From Chloroflexota bacterium (GTDB taxonomy: Bacteria; Chloroflexota; Dehalococcoidia; SAR202; UBA11138): a stretch of 14,012 nucleotides of DNA. The DNA lies in contig JADFHV010000018.1 of NCBI GenBank assembly GCA_022566975.1, forward strand, positions 1 through 14,012, in the 5' to 3' direction. The translations under genes were made by a program, and so were the position numbers. Shown here piece after piece: positions 6,161 to 12,259 of this stretch; position 1 is the stretch's first letter; every line of letters begins with the position of its first letter. The notes under the pieces were generated by a model. It was not told the origin of the DNA. It saw only the letters and a list, made by a program, of their open reading frames with translations, and did not search any database.

Positions 6161-7207
6161 ATGGCAGACAAAGCAGAGGTGGACCGGCTCATAAGGCAAC
6201 TTTCGGGCAGAGATCAGGTAGCAACCACGGTTGCTGCTCATGCACTGGCCAAGTTGGGCGACACGTCCACCATGCCTGCCCTAACAGAAGCCCTCTCGGA
6301 CTCACGTCAATATGTACGCGAGGCCGCTGCTTATGCACTGGACCAGCTCGACACGTCCGTGCCTGCGCTCATCAAAGCTCTCTGGAACTCGGAAGATGTG
6401 GTGCGCCGCTGGGCCGCAGAGGCGCTGGGCAAGCTGGGCGACACGTCCGCGGTGCCCGCGCTCATCAACGCCCTGTCAGACTCAGACGAACATGTGCGCC
6501 GGGCTGCAGCGCTGGCGCTGGGTGGGCTAGGCGACAAGTCCGCCGTGCCGGCCCTTATAAAAGCCCTAGCAGATTCAGACGAGGATGTGCGCGGCTTTGC
6601 TGCGCAGGCGTTGGAGCGCCTTGGCGTCACTCAGAGGTCCCAGATAACGATGGAGTCGTTCACTGCGGAGCCACCGCCAATGGTTGGAGTGGTCTCCTCG
6701 CTGGCAGGCAGTGTCGCTAACCACGGAGAAGGGCCTGCCGTCAATCTGTCTCTCACTCTGTCCAGCCCCGCACTGGTGAACGAGCAGCACACGCGGCTCG
6801 CCTTTGAGCTCGGTGCAGGCGAATCCGTACCGTGGGCCTTTAGTATCGTCCCGAGCGCTTCGGGCGGCGTGCCAGTGTCTTGGGCGATAACCTTCGACGA
6901 CGTCAATGGACCTGGGCAACGAATCACCGGCACGGAGCACATGGAGGTGGAACCGGCCTCGCCGACGACGGTCAGCGTCGGCACCGTCTACGAGGGCCCT
7001 GTTGACCACAGCCGGACCACCGTCGAAGGTGACGTGCTTGCGGCCGGCGCGATCAAGCAAGGTGAGGGGGTCATCGTCGACAAGAAGGAAGTGTCCCAGC
7101 CCGTCGGCTCGTCCGGATTCTGCCCGTCCTGCGGCGAGGAGCTGACGTCAGCGAGGGCACCGAAGTTCTGCCCTGGTTGCGGGGAGGCGTTGGCCGATGC
7201 CACTTGA
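6161..7207 (+). CDS. HEAT-repeat protein with Ig-like middle domain and C-terminal zinc ribbon
   Basis: This 348-residue protein has three parts. Residues 5-155 are PBS-lyase-type HEAT repeats, with four clear units of 31, 29, 31 and 31 residues (33-63, 64-92, 93-123, 124-154) sharing SAVPALIKAL.DSDE.VRR.AA.ALG.LG. Residues about 160-265 look like a beta-sandwich of the CARDB/NEW3 type: SVANHGEGPAVNLSLTL, then a GAGESVPWAFSI strand pair. A linker leads to a zinc ribbon at 320-343 (CPSC and CPGC; C321, C324, C337, C340). There is no signal peptide or membrane segment, so it is probably a cytoplasmic scaffold. GGGAGG lies 8 nt before the ATG. The 3' end overlaps the nucleotidyltransferase gene by 11 bp, so the two are translationally linked. 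No enzymatic motif is visible. The domain mixture is clear; the function is unknown. Confidence 0.8.
   Translation: MADKAEVDRLIRQLSGRDQVATTVAAHALAKLGDTSTMPALTEALSDSRQYVREAAAYALDQLDTSVPALIKALWNSEDVVRRWAAEALGKLGDTSAVPALINALSDSDEHVRRAAALALGGLGDKSAVPALIKALADSDEDVRGFAAQALERLGVTQRSQITMESFTAEPPPMVGVVSSLAGSVANHGEGPAVNLSLTLSSPALVNEQHTRLAFELGAGESVPWAFSIVPSASGGVPVSWAITFDDVNGPGQRITGTEHMEVEPASPTTVSVGTVYEGPVDHSRTTVEGDVLAAGAIKQGEGVIVDKKEVSQPVGSSGFCPSCGEELTSARAPKFCPGCGEALADAT
6257..6625 (+). repeat. In-frame tandem repeat encoding HEAT units (~93 bp)
   Basis: Four tandem units are present, with the DNA motif around GGCGACA(C/A)GTCCGC.GTGCC recurring at about 93-bp spacing. The second unit is 6 bp shorter because two codons (Gly before Asp-Thr-Ser and Ala after it) are absent. 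Unit number may vary between strains. Confidence 0.75.
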
Positions 7208-7553
7208 GGGCAAAGGTCGTCTGTCGTCCGCCATCGCGAGAGTATTAGAGGGCCTTATGGCTTACGAGCCCGAAAGGGTTATCCTTTTCGGTTCGGCGGC
7301 GCGCGGAGACGCCGACGAGCGGAGCGACATAGACATGATCGTCATCAAGAAGACGGAGGAGAGGTTCGTCCAGCGTCTGGTGACGGCCGGGGCGCTTGTT
7401 CCCGCTGGGATCTCCGCGGACATCTTCGTATACACTCCAGAGGAGCTCGACACAATGGTCGCCGAAGGAATCCCCTTCATTGCGGAGGCCCTCAGGGACG
7501 GAAAGGTCCTGTATGAAAAGACCCCTGGAGAGCGCGAGACGGTGGCTCGCTGA
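7197..7553 (+). CDS. MNT-type minimal nucleotidyltransferase
   Basis: The 118-residue product is a minimal nucleotidyltransferase of the pol-beta superfamily. It shows ILFGSAARGDADERSDIDM, the GSxxRG...DxD signature with D44 and D46, and a third acidic residue in SADIFVY (D75). Such stand-alone MNT proteins pair with HEPN proteins; in characterised pairs (HepT/MntA) the MNT is an antitoxin that adds AMP to the HEPN toxin. The start overlaps the HEAT gene by 11 bp, with GGGGAGG upstream. Its end overlaps the HEPN gene by 41 bp. The catalytic residues are all present, so activity is expected. The target is an inference from family knowledge. Confidence 0.88.
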   Translation: MPLEGKGRLSSAIARVLEGLMAYEPERVILFGSAARGDADERSDIDMIVIKKTEERFVQRLVTAGALVPAGISADIFVYTPEELDTMVAEGIPFIAEALRDGKVLYEKTPGERETVAR

Positions 7554-7923
7554 AGCCGAGCACAACCTGCAGGTGACTCGCACGTTGTTGGAGAACAGCC
7601 TCTGGTCGAAGGTATGCTTCGAGGCCGAGCAGACCGCGCAGCTTGCCCTGAAGGCGTTTCTGTACGGCCGAGGAAGAAGGGATGTCCGTATACACTCCAT
7701 AGGGGAGCTGGTAGCGGAGTGCGGGAAAGAAGACGGGGACTTCCTTACCCTGCTGAACCAGGGGAAGGTCCTGGACAAGTACTACCTGTCCACGAGATAC
7801 CCGGACGCCTTGCCGCCGCCGGCGGTCCCGTTCGAGTCGTTCACGGAGGAAGAGGGCTTGCAGGCCCTCGCCTACGCGGAAGAGATCGTCGCCGTGGCCT
7901 CGGCCAAGATACCGCAGGCCTGA
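7513..7923 (+). CDS. HEPN-domain protein, partner of the MNT
   Basis: This 136-residue all-alpha HEPN protein starts with RRWLAEAEHNLQVTRTLLE, the typical first helix. The conserved VCFEAEQTAQLALKAFLY helix follows, and then R56-x4-H61 (RDVRIH), the RxxxxH RNase-type motif of HEPN proteins. YYLSTRYPDALP (90-101) and a C-terminal helix (AYAEEIVAVAS) complete the PF05168-like pattern. The ATG at 7513 was chosen because the first helix begins right after it; a longer frame to 7396 only shadows the MNT gene. It overlaps the MNT gene by 41 bp. With the MNT it looks like a toxin-antitoxin-like or abortive pair. It lacks the HxY tyrosine of DUF86-type HepT, so it may not be regulated in the same way. 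moeA starts 18 bp downstream. Confidence 0.85.
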   Translation: MKRPLESARRWLAEAEHNLQVTRTLLENSLWSKVCFEAEQTAQLALKAFLYGRGRRDVRIHSIGELVAECGKEDGDFLTLLNQGKVLDKYYLSTRYPDALPPPAVPFESFTEEEGLQALAYAEEIVAVASAKIPQA

Positions 7924-7941
7924 TACGCGAATAGAGGTGTA

Positions 7942-9246
7942 ATGACAACCGTGGCTCAACACGGGCACCGACACCACCACGAGGCGATGCTGAGCGTCGA
8001 GGAGGCGCGGGACCGGATCCTGAGCTTCTTCAACGTGCTTGAGGCAGAAGAGACGCCCCTCCTCGAGGCCCTGGGACAGGTACTGGCCGAGGACGTGGTC
8101 GCCGGGTTCGACATCCCCCCGCTGGCGAACTCGGCCATGGACGGGTATGCCGTGCTGTCCGCCAGCCTCAAGGGGGCGTCGAGCGGGGCGCCGGTGGACC
8201 TCAACGTCATCGGATCGGTGGCCGCCGGAGAGCTGCCCGCTGACCGCGTGACCCTGGGCACGGCGGTGCGCATCATGACCGGGGCACCGATTCCCGAGGG
8301 GGCCGACGCGGTAGTGCCCTTCGAGGATACGGACGAGGCCGACCGACGGTCATCGGGTGCGGACCTGGGCCGAATCGCGATCAGGGTGGAGGTAGAACGG
8401 GGCGCCGATATTCGCCCGTCAGGACAGGACGTAAGGGACGGAGAGCGGGTGCTGACGAAAGGGACCACCTTACGGCCCGCCGAGGTCGGCGTGCTGGCCT
8501 CGTTGGGCCACGACCGCGTGAGGGTGACACGGCGTCCGGTAGTGGCTATCCTATCGACCGGTGACGAGCTCATGGAGCCTGGGGACCCTCACGCCGCTGG
8601 CAAGATATACGACAGCAACAGCTACAGCGTGGCGGCAGCCGTCCTCAAGTACGGTGGCGTGCCCAGAAAGCTGGGTATAGCCCGGGACAATATCGACGCC
8701 GTCGGCGCGAAGCTTCTGGAGGGACTTGCATCTGATATGCTCATAACGACGGCCGGGGTCTCCAAGGGCGACTACGACATGGTCAAGGATGTCCTGGCGA
8801 GATACGGACAGATAGATTTCTGGGCGGTGAGGATGAGGCCGGCGAAGCCGCTGGCCTTCGGGATGCTGAACGCCGGGGATGGCCGACAGGTGCCGCACCT
8901 GGGGCTTCCCGGCAACCCGGTGAGCGCGCTGGTGGCGTTCGAGCAGTTTGGCCGCGTCGCCATACGCAAGATGATGGGCAAGACCACAGGGGACAGACCG
9001 ACAATAAAGGCTATACTGGACGAGCCTATCTATAACACCGATGGGCGCCGGGTCTATGCCAGGGCGGTGGTGACCAGACGGAACGACGTATATCACGCGC
9101 GACTCACCGGTCACCAGAGCTCGAACCTACTGACGTCAATGGCCCGCGCCAACGGGCTGGCCATCTGCCCCGAGGACGTCCCGAAGAAAGATGCGGGCGA
9201 GGTCGTCGAGGTGCAGATGCTAGACTGGCCGGAGGATATGATCTGA
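7942..9246 (+). CDS. moeA: Molybdopterin molybdenumtransferase MoeA
   Basis: MoeA inserts molybdate into adenylated molybdopterin in the last step of molybdenum cofactor synthesis, in the cytoplasm. The 434-residue sequence has every family landmark: NSAMDGYAV (63-71), GAPIPEGADAVVPFED (114-129), RPSGQDVRDGERVLTKG (158-174), ILSTGDEL (203-210), DSNSY (224-228), AGVSKGDYDMV (271-281), MRPAKPLAFG (298-307) and GLPGNPVSAL (321-330). A C-terminal domain IV follows. The first 15 residues are unusual: HGHRHHHE is His-rich and could bind metal. AGAGGTG precedes the ATG by 4-5 nt. It lies 18 bp behind the HEPN gene, and its TGA overlaps the next ATG. No other Mo-cofactor gene is in the window. Confidence 0.97.
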   Translation: MTTVAQHGHRHHHEAMLSVEEARDRILSFFNVLEAEETPLLEALGQVLAEDVVAGFDIPPLANSAMDGYAVLSASLKGASSGAPVDLNVIGSVAAGELPADRVTLGTAVRIMTGAPIPEGADAVVPFEDTDEADRRSSGADLGRIAIRVEVERGADIRPSGQDVRDGERVLTKGTTLRPAEVGVLASLGHDRVRVTRRPVVAILSTGDELMEPGDPHAAGKIYDSNSYSVAAAVLKYGGVPRKLGIARDNIDAVGAKLLEGLASDMLITTAGVSKGDYDMVKDVLARYGQIDFWAVRMRPAKPLAFGMLNAGDGRQVPHLGLPGNPVSALVAFEQFGRVAIRKMMGKTTGDRPTIKAILDEPIYNTDGRRVYARAVVTRRNDVYHARLTGHQSSNLLTSMARANGLAICPEDVPKKDAGEVVEVQMLDWPEDMI

Positions 9247-9716
9247 TGGCGGAGCAGCAGAGCGCAGACCAGATGGACGGAGAGCAGTCCCCGGCCAGAT
9301 ACCAGATAGACGCGAGGGAGGCCGAGATTCGAGAGCGCTCCCTCCCAATGCTTGTCGCCAGCAAGAGGTGCTACGCCTGCCGATCGGCCGACGAGGAAGA
9401 GCCCTCACAGTCGTCCGACGCGCGGCCGTATATCAAACGCATCGCCCAGCATTGTGCGGAGACTGAAGACTATCTGATGGAGTATACGCCTCTGAAGGAG
9501 GCGCTGTTCAGGGTCATTCTGGCCCGGGGAAACGAGCCCACGACGTCCGAGGAGCTCAGCCAGGTCCTTAAGGACAGATGGGCGATGACCCCAAACCCTC
9601 GTAGCATCTCGGCCGAGATGATACAAAAGGTGCTCGACCACGGCGGGTCCTACTGCATAGTCAGGCTGCCAGACCCGCATACCGAGGAGGACTCCTCGTC
9701 AAAAAAGTCCACATAG
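9246..9716 (+). CDS. Unknown protein with CxxC and possible winged-helix region
   Basis: I do not recognise this 156-residue protein. Its ATG shares one base with the moeA stop (TGATG), so it is translationally coupled to moeA. The N-terminal 25 residues are polar and probably disordered. CYAC (C42, C45) sits in a short basic/acidic segment, with C70 and C137 as possible additional ligands. Residues about 83-138 (LKEALFRVILARG, TTSEELSQVLKDRW, ISAEMIQKVLDHG, YCIVRLPD) have the rhythm of a winged helix-turn-helix with a final strand. The C-terminus is Glu/Ser/Lys-rich. There is no signal or membrane segment. A DNA-binding or zinc-binding role is a guess from shape only. Confidence 0.75.
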   Translation: MAEQQSADQMDGEQSPARYQIDAREAEIRERSLPMLVASKRCYACRSADEEEPSQSSDARPYIKRIAQHCAETEDYLMEYTPLKEALFRVILARGNEPTTSEELSQVLKDRWAMTPNPRSISAEMIQKVLDHGGSYCIVRLPDPHTEEDSSSKKST

Positions 9717-9748
9717 GGCCATGGGCCTGTCGAATACACGCTGAATAT

Positions 9749-9777
9749 GTAGGGGCAGGTCTGAGACCTGCCCCTAC
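9749..9777. repeat. Perfect palindrome, GTAGGGGC family; probable bidirectional terminator
   Basis: GTAGGGGCAGGTC and GACCTGCCCCTAC form a perfect 13-bp stem around TGA. It lies between two convergent genes (stops at 9716 and 9792), which suits termination from both sides. A second member of the same family is at 13698-13726. I recall similar elements dispersed in many environmental genomes. Confidence 0.9.
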
Positions 9778-9791
9778 AGTCGTCTGGGTCT

Positions 9792-9935
9792 CTACTCCTC
9801 TTCCTCCCTTGGCTTCTTCCGCTTGCGCACTACCTCCACGTCAGCCGAGGTGAACACCGGAGGGGCCAAGACGGCCTTCTCGGCCTTCTTTTTGGGCTTC
9901 TTCGTCTCTCGTTTGGGAGCGTGTCCCCTAGGCAT
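9792..9935 (-). CDS. Small Lys/Arg-rich protein, 47 residues
   Basis: This short gene has a textbook ribosome site: GGGAGGT at 9947-9941, 6-7 nt before the ATG. The product begins MPRGHAPKRETKKPKKKAEK, continues with AVLAPPVFTSADVEVVRKRK and ends KPREEEE. The N-terminus is strongly basic, the centre holds a short possible strand (VFTSADVEVV), and the tail is acidic. There are no cysteines and no hydrophobic segment. The basic composition suggests nucleic-acid or ribosome association, but that is inference. I have the impression that similar short proteins occur in Chloroflexota, but no family name can be given. A candidate promoter lies at 10011-9982. It converges on the unknown gene ending at 9716. 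Confidence 0.75.
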   Translation of the reverse strand: MPRGHAPKRETKKPKKKAEKAVLAPPVFTSADVEVVRKRKKPREEEE

Positions 9936-9981
9936 AGCCCACCTCCCGGTCCGAACTTTGAGTGCTGGCCTGCTAGTAAAG

Positions 9982-10011
9982 AGTTTAGGACATCACACAG
10001 AGGGGTGTAAA
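9982..10011 (-). promoter_or_regulatory. Candidate promoter of the 47-residue gene
   Basis: On the minus strand: TTTACA (10011-10006), 18-bp spacer, TAAACT (9987-9982). The -35 is a 5/6 match and the -10 a 4/6 match to consensus. The predicted leader is about 40 nt. Confidence 0.4.
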
Positions 10012-10061
10012 GGTGAGCCCTGGAAGGCCACGACTGTAGCGGCGGGTCAGGAAGCCGTGTA

Positions 10062-10090
10062 TTGTCTGGCCGGACGGGTTTGGCTATAAT
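10062..10090 (+). promoter_or_regulatory. Promoter of ilvE
   Basis: TTGTCT (10062-10067), a 17-bp spacer and a perfect TATAAT (10085-10090) precede ilvE. The predicted start is near 10097. A run of eight T (10101-10108) falls in the first transcribed bases. AATTG-gcggg-CAATT (10088-10102) is a small inverted repeat spanning the -10 and the start. Confidence 0.7.
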
Positions 10091-10130
10091 TGGCGGGCAA
10101 TTTTTTTTCCCAAGAAAGGAGTTTCCACCC

Positions 10131-11057
10131 ATGGCCGAGGCCCTAGCCTTCTTCCGCGGCAAGATCGTGCCGGTCGCCGAGGCCAAGGTGAGCGTGATGA
10201 CCCACGCATTGCACTACGGGACGGCGGTGTTCGAGGGGATCCGCGGGAACTGGAACGAAGACCAGGGAAAGATGTTCATCTTCAGGATGAGGGAGCACTA
10301 CGAGCGCCTGAAACAGGGTTGCCGCATCATGATGCTGGACATACCCTACACCGTCGACGAGCTGTGCGACATGACCGTCGAGCTCATTCAGAGATGCGGG
10401 TACAAAGAAGACATCTATATCCGGCCCCTGGCATATAAGAGCCAGGAGATGGTGGCCAACCTGAAGCTGCACGAGCTCGAAAGCGACTTCACACTGATGA
10501 TGGTCCCCTTCGGGGCCTACATCGAGACCGAAGGAGCCATCCGGTGCTGCACGTCCTCCTGGAGGCGGATGGACGATACCATCATCCCGCCCCGCGTCAA
10601 GATCTCGGGCCATTACGTCAACAGCATACTGGCCAAGACGGAAGCCGTCCTCGGAGGCTTCGACGAAGCCATCATGCTCAATCAGGACGGAACCGTCTCG
10701 GAGGGGTCTGGCGAGAACCTGTTCCTGATCACGCAGGGCGTCCTCCACACGCCCCTGGTGGCCGACAACAATCTGACCGGGATAACCCGCGACTCGGCCA
10801 CCCAGCTGGCCCAGAACGAGCTGGGGCTGGGGGTGGTCGAGAGGAGCATAAGGCGGAGCGAGCTGTACCTGGCCGACGAGGTCTTCCTGACGGGCACCGC
10901 GGCCCATATAACGCCGGTTGGCCACCTGGACAACCGTCCCATCGGTGATGGCGAGGTGGGACCCATCACAACCCGTCTGCGGGAGCTTTACCTGGGCTGC
11001 ATCAGAGGGGACAATCCTGACTACGCCCACTGGTGCAGCGCCGTACCGCTGGAGTGA
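10131..11057 (+). CDS. ilvE: Branched-chain-amino-acid aminotransferase
   Basis: IlvE is a PLP enzyme of fold type IV that interconverts Leu, Ile and Val with their 2-keto acids, using glutamate/2-oxoglutarate. The 308-residue protein shows ALHYGTAVFEGIR (26-38), the PLP-lysine segment PPRVKISGHYVNS (Schiff-base K157), SEGSGENLF (190-198, with E191), NNLTGITRD and VFLTGTAAHITPV. Length and motifs match group I BCATs of the IlvE type. The ATG at 10131 follows AAAGGAG at 9 nt. A TTG-started frame from 10062 would run through the promoter and is rejected. The next gene starts 83 nt downstream, so the three genes here may share a transcript. Confidence 0.95.
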   Translation: MAEALAFFRGKIVPVAEAKVSVMTHALHYGTAVFEGIRGNWNEDQGKMFIFRMREHYERLKQGCRIMMLDIPYTVDELCDMTVELIQRCGYKEDIYIRPLAYKSQEMVANLKLHELESDFTLMMVPFGAYIETEGAIRCCTSSWRRMDDTIIPPRVKISGHYVNSILAKTEAVLGGFDEAIMLNQDGTVSEGSGENLFLITQGVLHTPLVADNNLTGITRDSATQLAQNELGLGVVERSIRRSELYLADEVFLTGTAAHITPVGHLDNRPIGDGEVGPITTRLRELYLGCIRGDNPDYAHWCSAVPLE

Positions 11058-11140
11058 CACGGCCGCCCGTCATCTGCCGCCACCAGGCAAACACCGCTCT
11101 TCGACGCCCAGACGGGAGGCGGGCCCAAAAACGCTGAACC

Positions 11141-11581
11141 ATGTTCACGCTCGCAACCGACTACTTCCTGCTCGTCTTCATTGCCAGTCTCGGTGTCATA
11201 CAGATAGCCGCCTCGTCCGGCGGGCTGAACGGCCTGCTCATCTTCAAGTCTCCGATCGTGGCCCGCGCTCTCGGCCTGGCCCTGGCAGTAGCAGCGTTCA
11301 TACTCTTCTTCAGTACCGATGAGAGGAACCTGAACGATTACGAAGGCGGGCTCGACGCCAACACCCAGGCGCTGTTTTTCTTCCTTGGTGTGCTGGCGGG
11401 GGGCTGGGTCACGTTTATCGGGTCTTCGCTGGTCAACATTCGGATGAAAGGGAAGGACCCGTCACCCGATGGCGGATTCGACGCCCTGAGAGAGACCAAC
11501 TATTTGCGGGCCCTCGCGCTTAGCCTTGGGTACTGGTCTAGAAATTGGCGACAGCAGATGAAAAGCTATTTCTCTGGATAA
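11141..11581 (+). CDS. Small membrane protein, three predicted helices
   Basis: I do not recognise the family. The 146-residue protein has hydrophobic segments at about 8-26, 40-58 and 77-98, followed by a polar C-terminal part of about 48 residues containing NYLRALALSLGYWSRNWRQQ. Loops carry STDERNLNDYEGGLDANTQ between helices 2 and 3. There is no cleavable signal. The Shine-Dalgarno is poor (GGGAGG lies more than 20 nt upstream), so the start is uncertain. The last 37 bp overlap the PAP2-like gene, which implies translational coupling and perhaps a shared role at the membrane. Confidence 0.72.
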   Translation: MFTLATDYFLLVFIASLGVIQIAASSGGLNGLLIFKSPIVARALGLALAVAAFILFFSTDERNLNDYEGGLDANTQALFFFLGVLAGGWVTFIGSSLVNIRMKGKDPSPDGGFDALRETNYLRALALSLGYWSRNWRQQMKSYFSG

Positions 11582-12132
11582 ACGGCCTCGCCGGCGAGTT
11601 CTCGCCTCTGGACGATGTGATGGAATGGGTGGTCAGCGACTACCTGATTCCGGTCACTCTGGCGCTGAGCCTGGTAGGGCTCTGGTTCCTAGGCAGGGAC
11701 AAGGAGGCCCGAAAGCGCCATCAGATAGGGCTGTTCGTCGCCCTCACCTCCATGGGCCTGTCCAGCTTATCGGTGCTCATCATCAACGCGACGTACTTCA
11801 GGCCGAGACCGTTCGACGTCGCGGGACTTGATGTCACGCTGCTCTTCTACCGGCCGACCGACTCCTCGTTCCCTGCCAATCCGATAGCCGCCTCCGTCGG
11901 CATCGCCGCCGCCGTATGGAGTGTGAACCGCAGGATGGGCAGCGTCTTGCTGATGGCGGTGGCCCTGTATGGCTTCGCGCGGGTCTACGCCGGGGTGCAT
12001 TATCCACTGGACATCGTTGCAGGCGCTCTGATCGGGGCTGTTGTGACGTTCCTGGCCTTCAGACTGAAAGACCTGCTCGAACCTGTACTGACCTGGGTGA
12101 TCAAGGCCGCGCGGATCCTGTGTCTGGCATAG
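11545..12132 (+). CDS. PAP2-like membrane phosphatase with degenerate motif 2
   Basis: The 195-residue integral membrane protein belongs to the PAP2 superfamily, whose members remove phosphate from lipid phosphates such as undecaprenyl diphosphate or phosphatidate. Motif 1 is present in part as TYFRPRPF (R86, R88-P89), with Asn at the usual Lys position. Motif 3 is complete in ARVYAGVHYPLDIVAG (R146, H152, D156). Motif 2, normally PSGH, reads PANP (110-113), so the usual catalytic-pair histidine is missing. About five hydrophobic segments fit the fold. Translation probably starts at the TTG at 11545, inside the previous gene, because MATADEKLFLWINGL is the family-typical first helix. Activity is uncertain without motif 2 His. 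Confidence 0.8.
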   Translation: MATADEKLFLWINGLAGEFSPLDDVMEWVVSDYLIPVTLALSLVGLWFLGRDKEARKRHQIGLFVALTSMGLSSLSVLIINATYFRPRPFDVAGLDVTLLFYRPTDSSFPANPIAASVGIAAAVWSVNRRMGSVLLMAVALYGFARVYAGVHYPLDIVAGALIGAVVTFLAFRLKDLLEPVLTWVIKAARILCLA

Positions 12133-12259
12133 AGGGTGCTCTCGCCCTCGCCGGTCGCCCACACCTCCCGCCTCCCTGCGGGAGCACGTAACCAGACATC
12201 GCCGCCCGGGCCGCGGAGGAGCTCCCGGCAGGGCGCGTTGACTCTCATGGAGTCGTTAT
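12133..12259 (+). promoter_or_regulatory. GC-rich mgtE leader with short hairpins
   Basis: Several short inverted repeats are visible: GAGGG-8 nt-CCCTC just after the PAP2 stop, CTCCC-tgc-GGGAG (12172-12184), and GACTC-tcatg-GAGTC (12240-12254). The last includes the mgtE ribosome site GGAG (12249-12252), so it could hide it. The 127-nt gap is short for a full M-box riboswitch and no M-box landmarks were recognised. No convincing promoter pair was found. Confidence 0.4.

Noticed and set aside
6257..6625. CRISPR-like array in the tandem repeats
   Set aside because: The repeats are in-frame, degenerate and encode HEAT units; there are no identical repeats with unique spacers.
7396..7512. Upstream extension of the HEPN gene to 7396
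   Set aside because: The extra 39 residues are Ser/Pro-rich shadow of the MNT frame; the HEPN first helix starts right after the ATG at 7513.
10062..10130. TTG start extending ilvE by 23 residues
   Set aside because: It would place the -35 and -10 elements and the ribosome site inside coding sequence; the ATG at 10131 has AAAGGAG at good spacing.
12133..12259. M-box (Mg2+) riboswitch before mgtE
   Set aside because: The gap is only 127 nt and no M-box conserved landmarks were recognised; only short local hairpins are seen.
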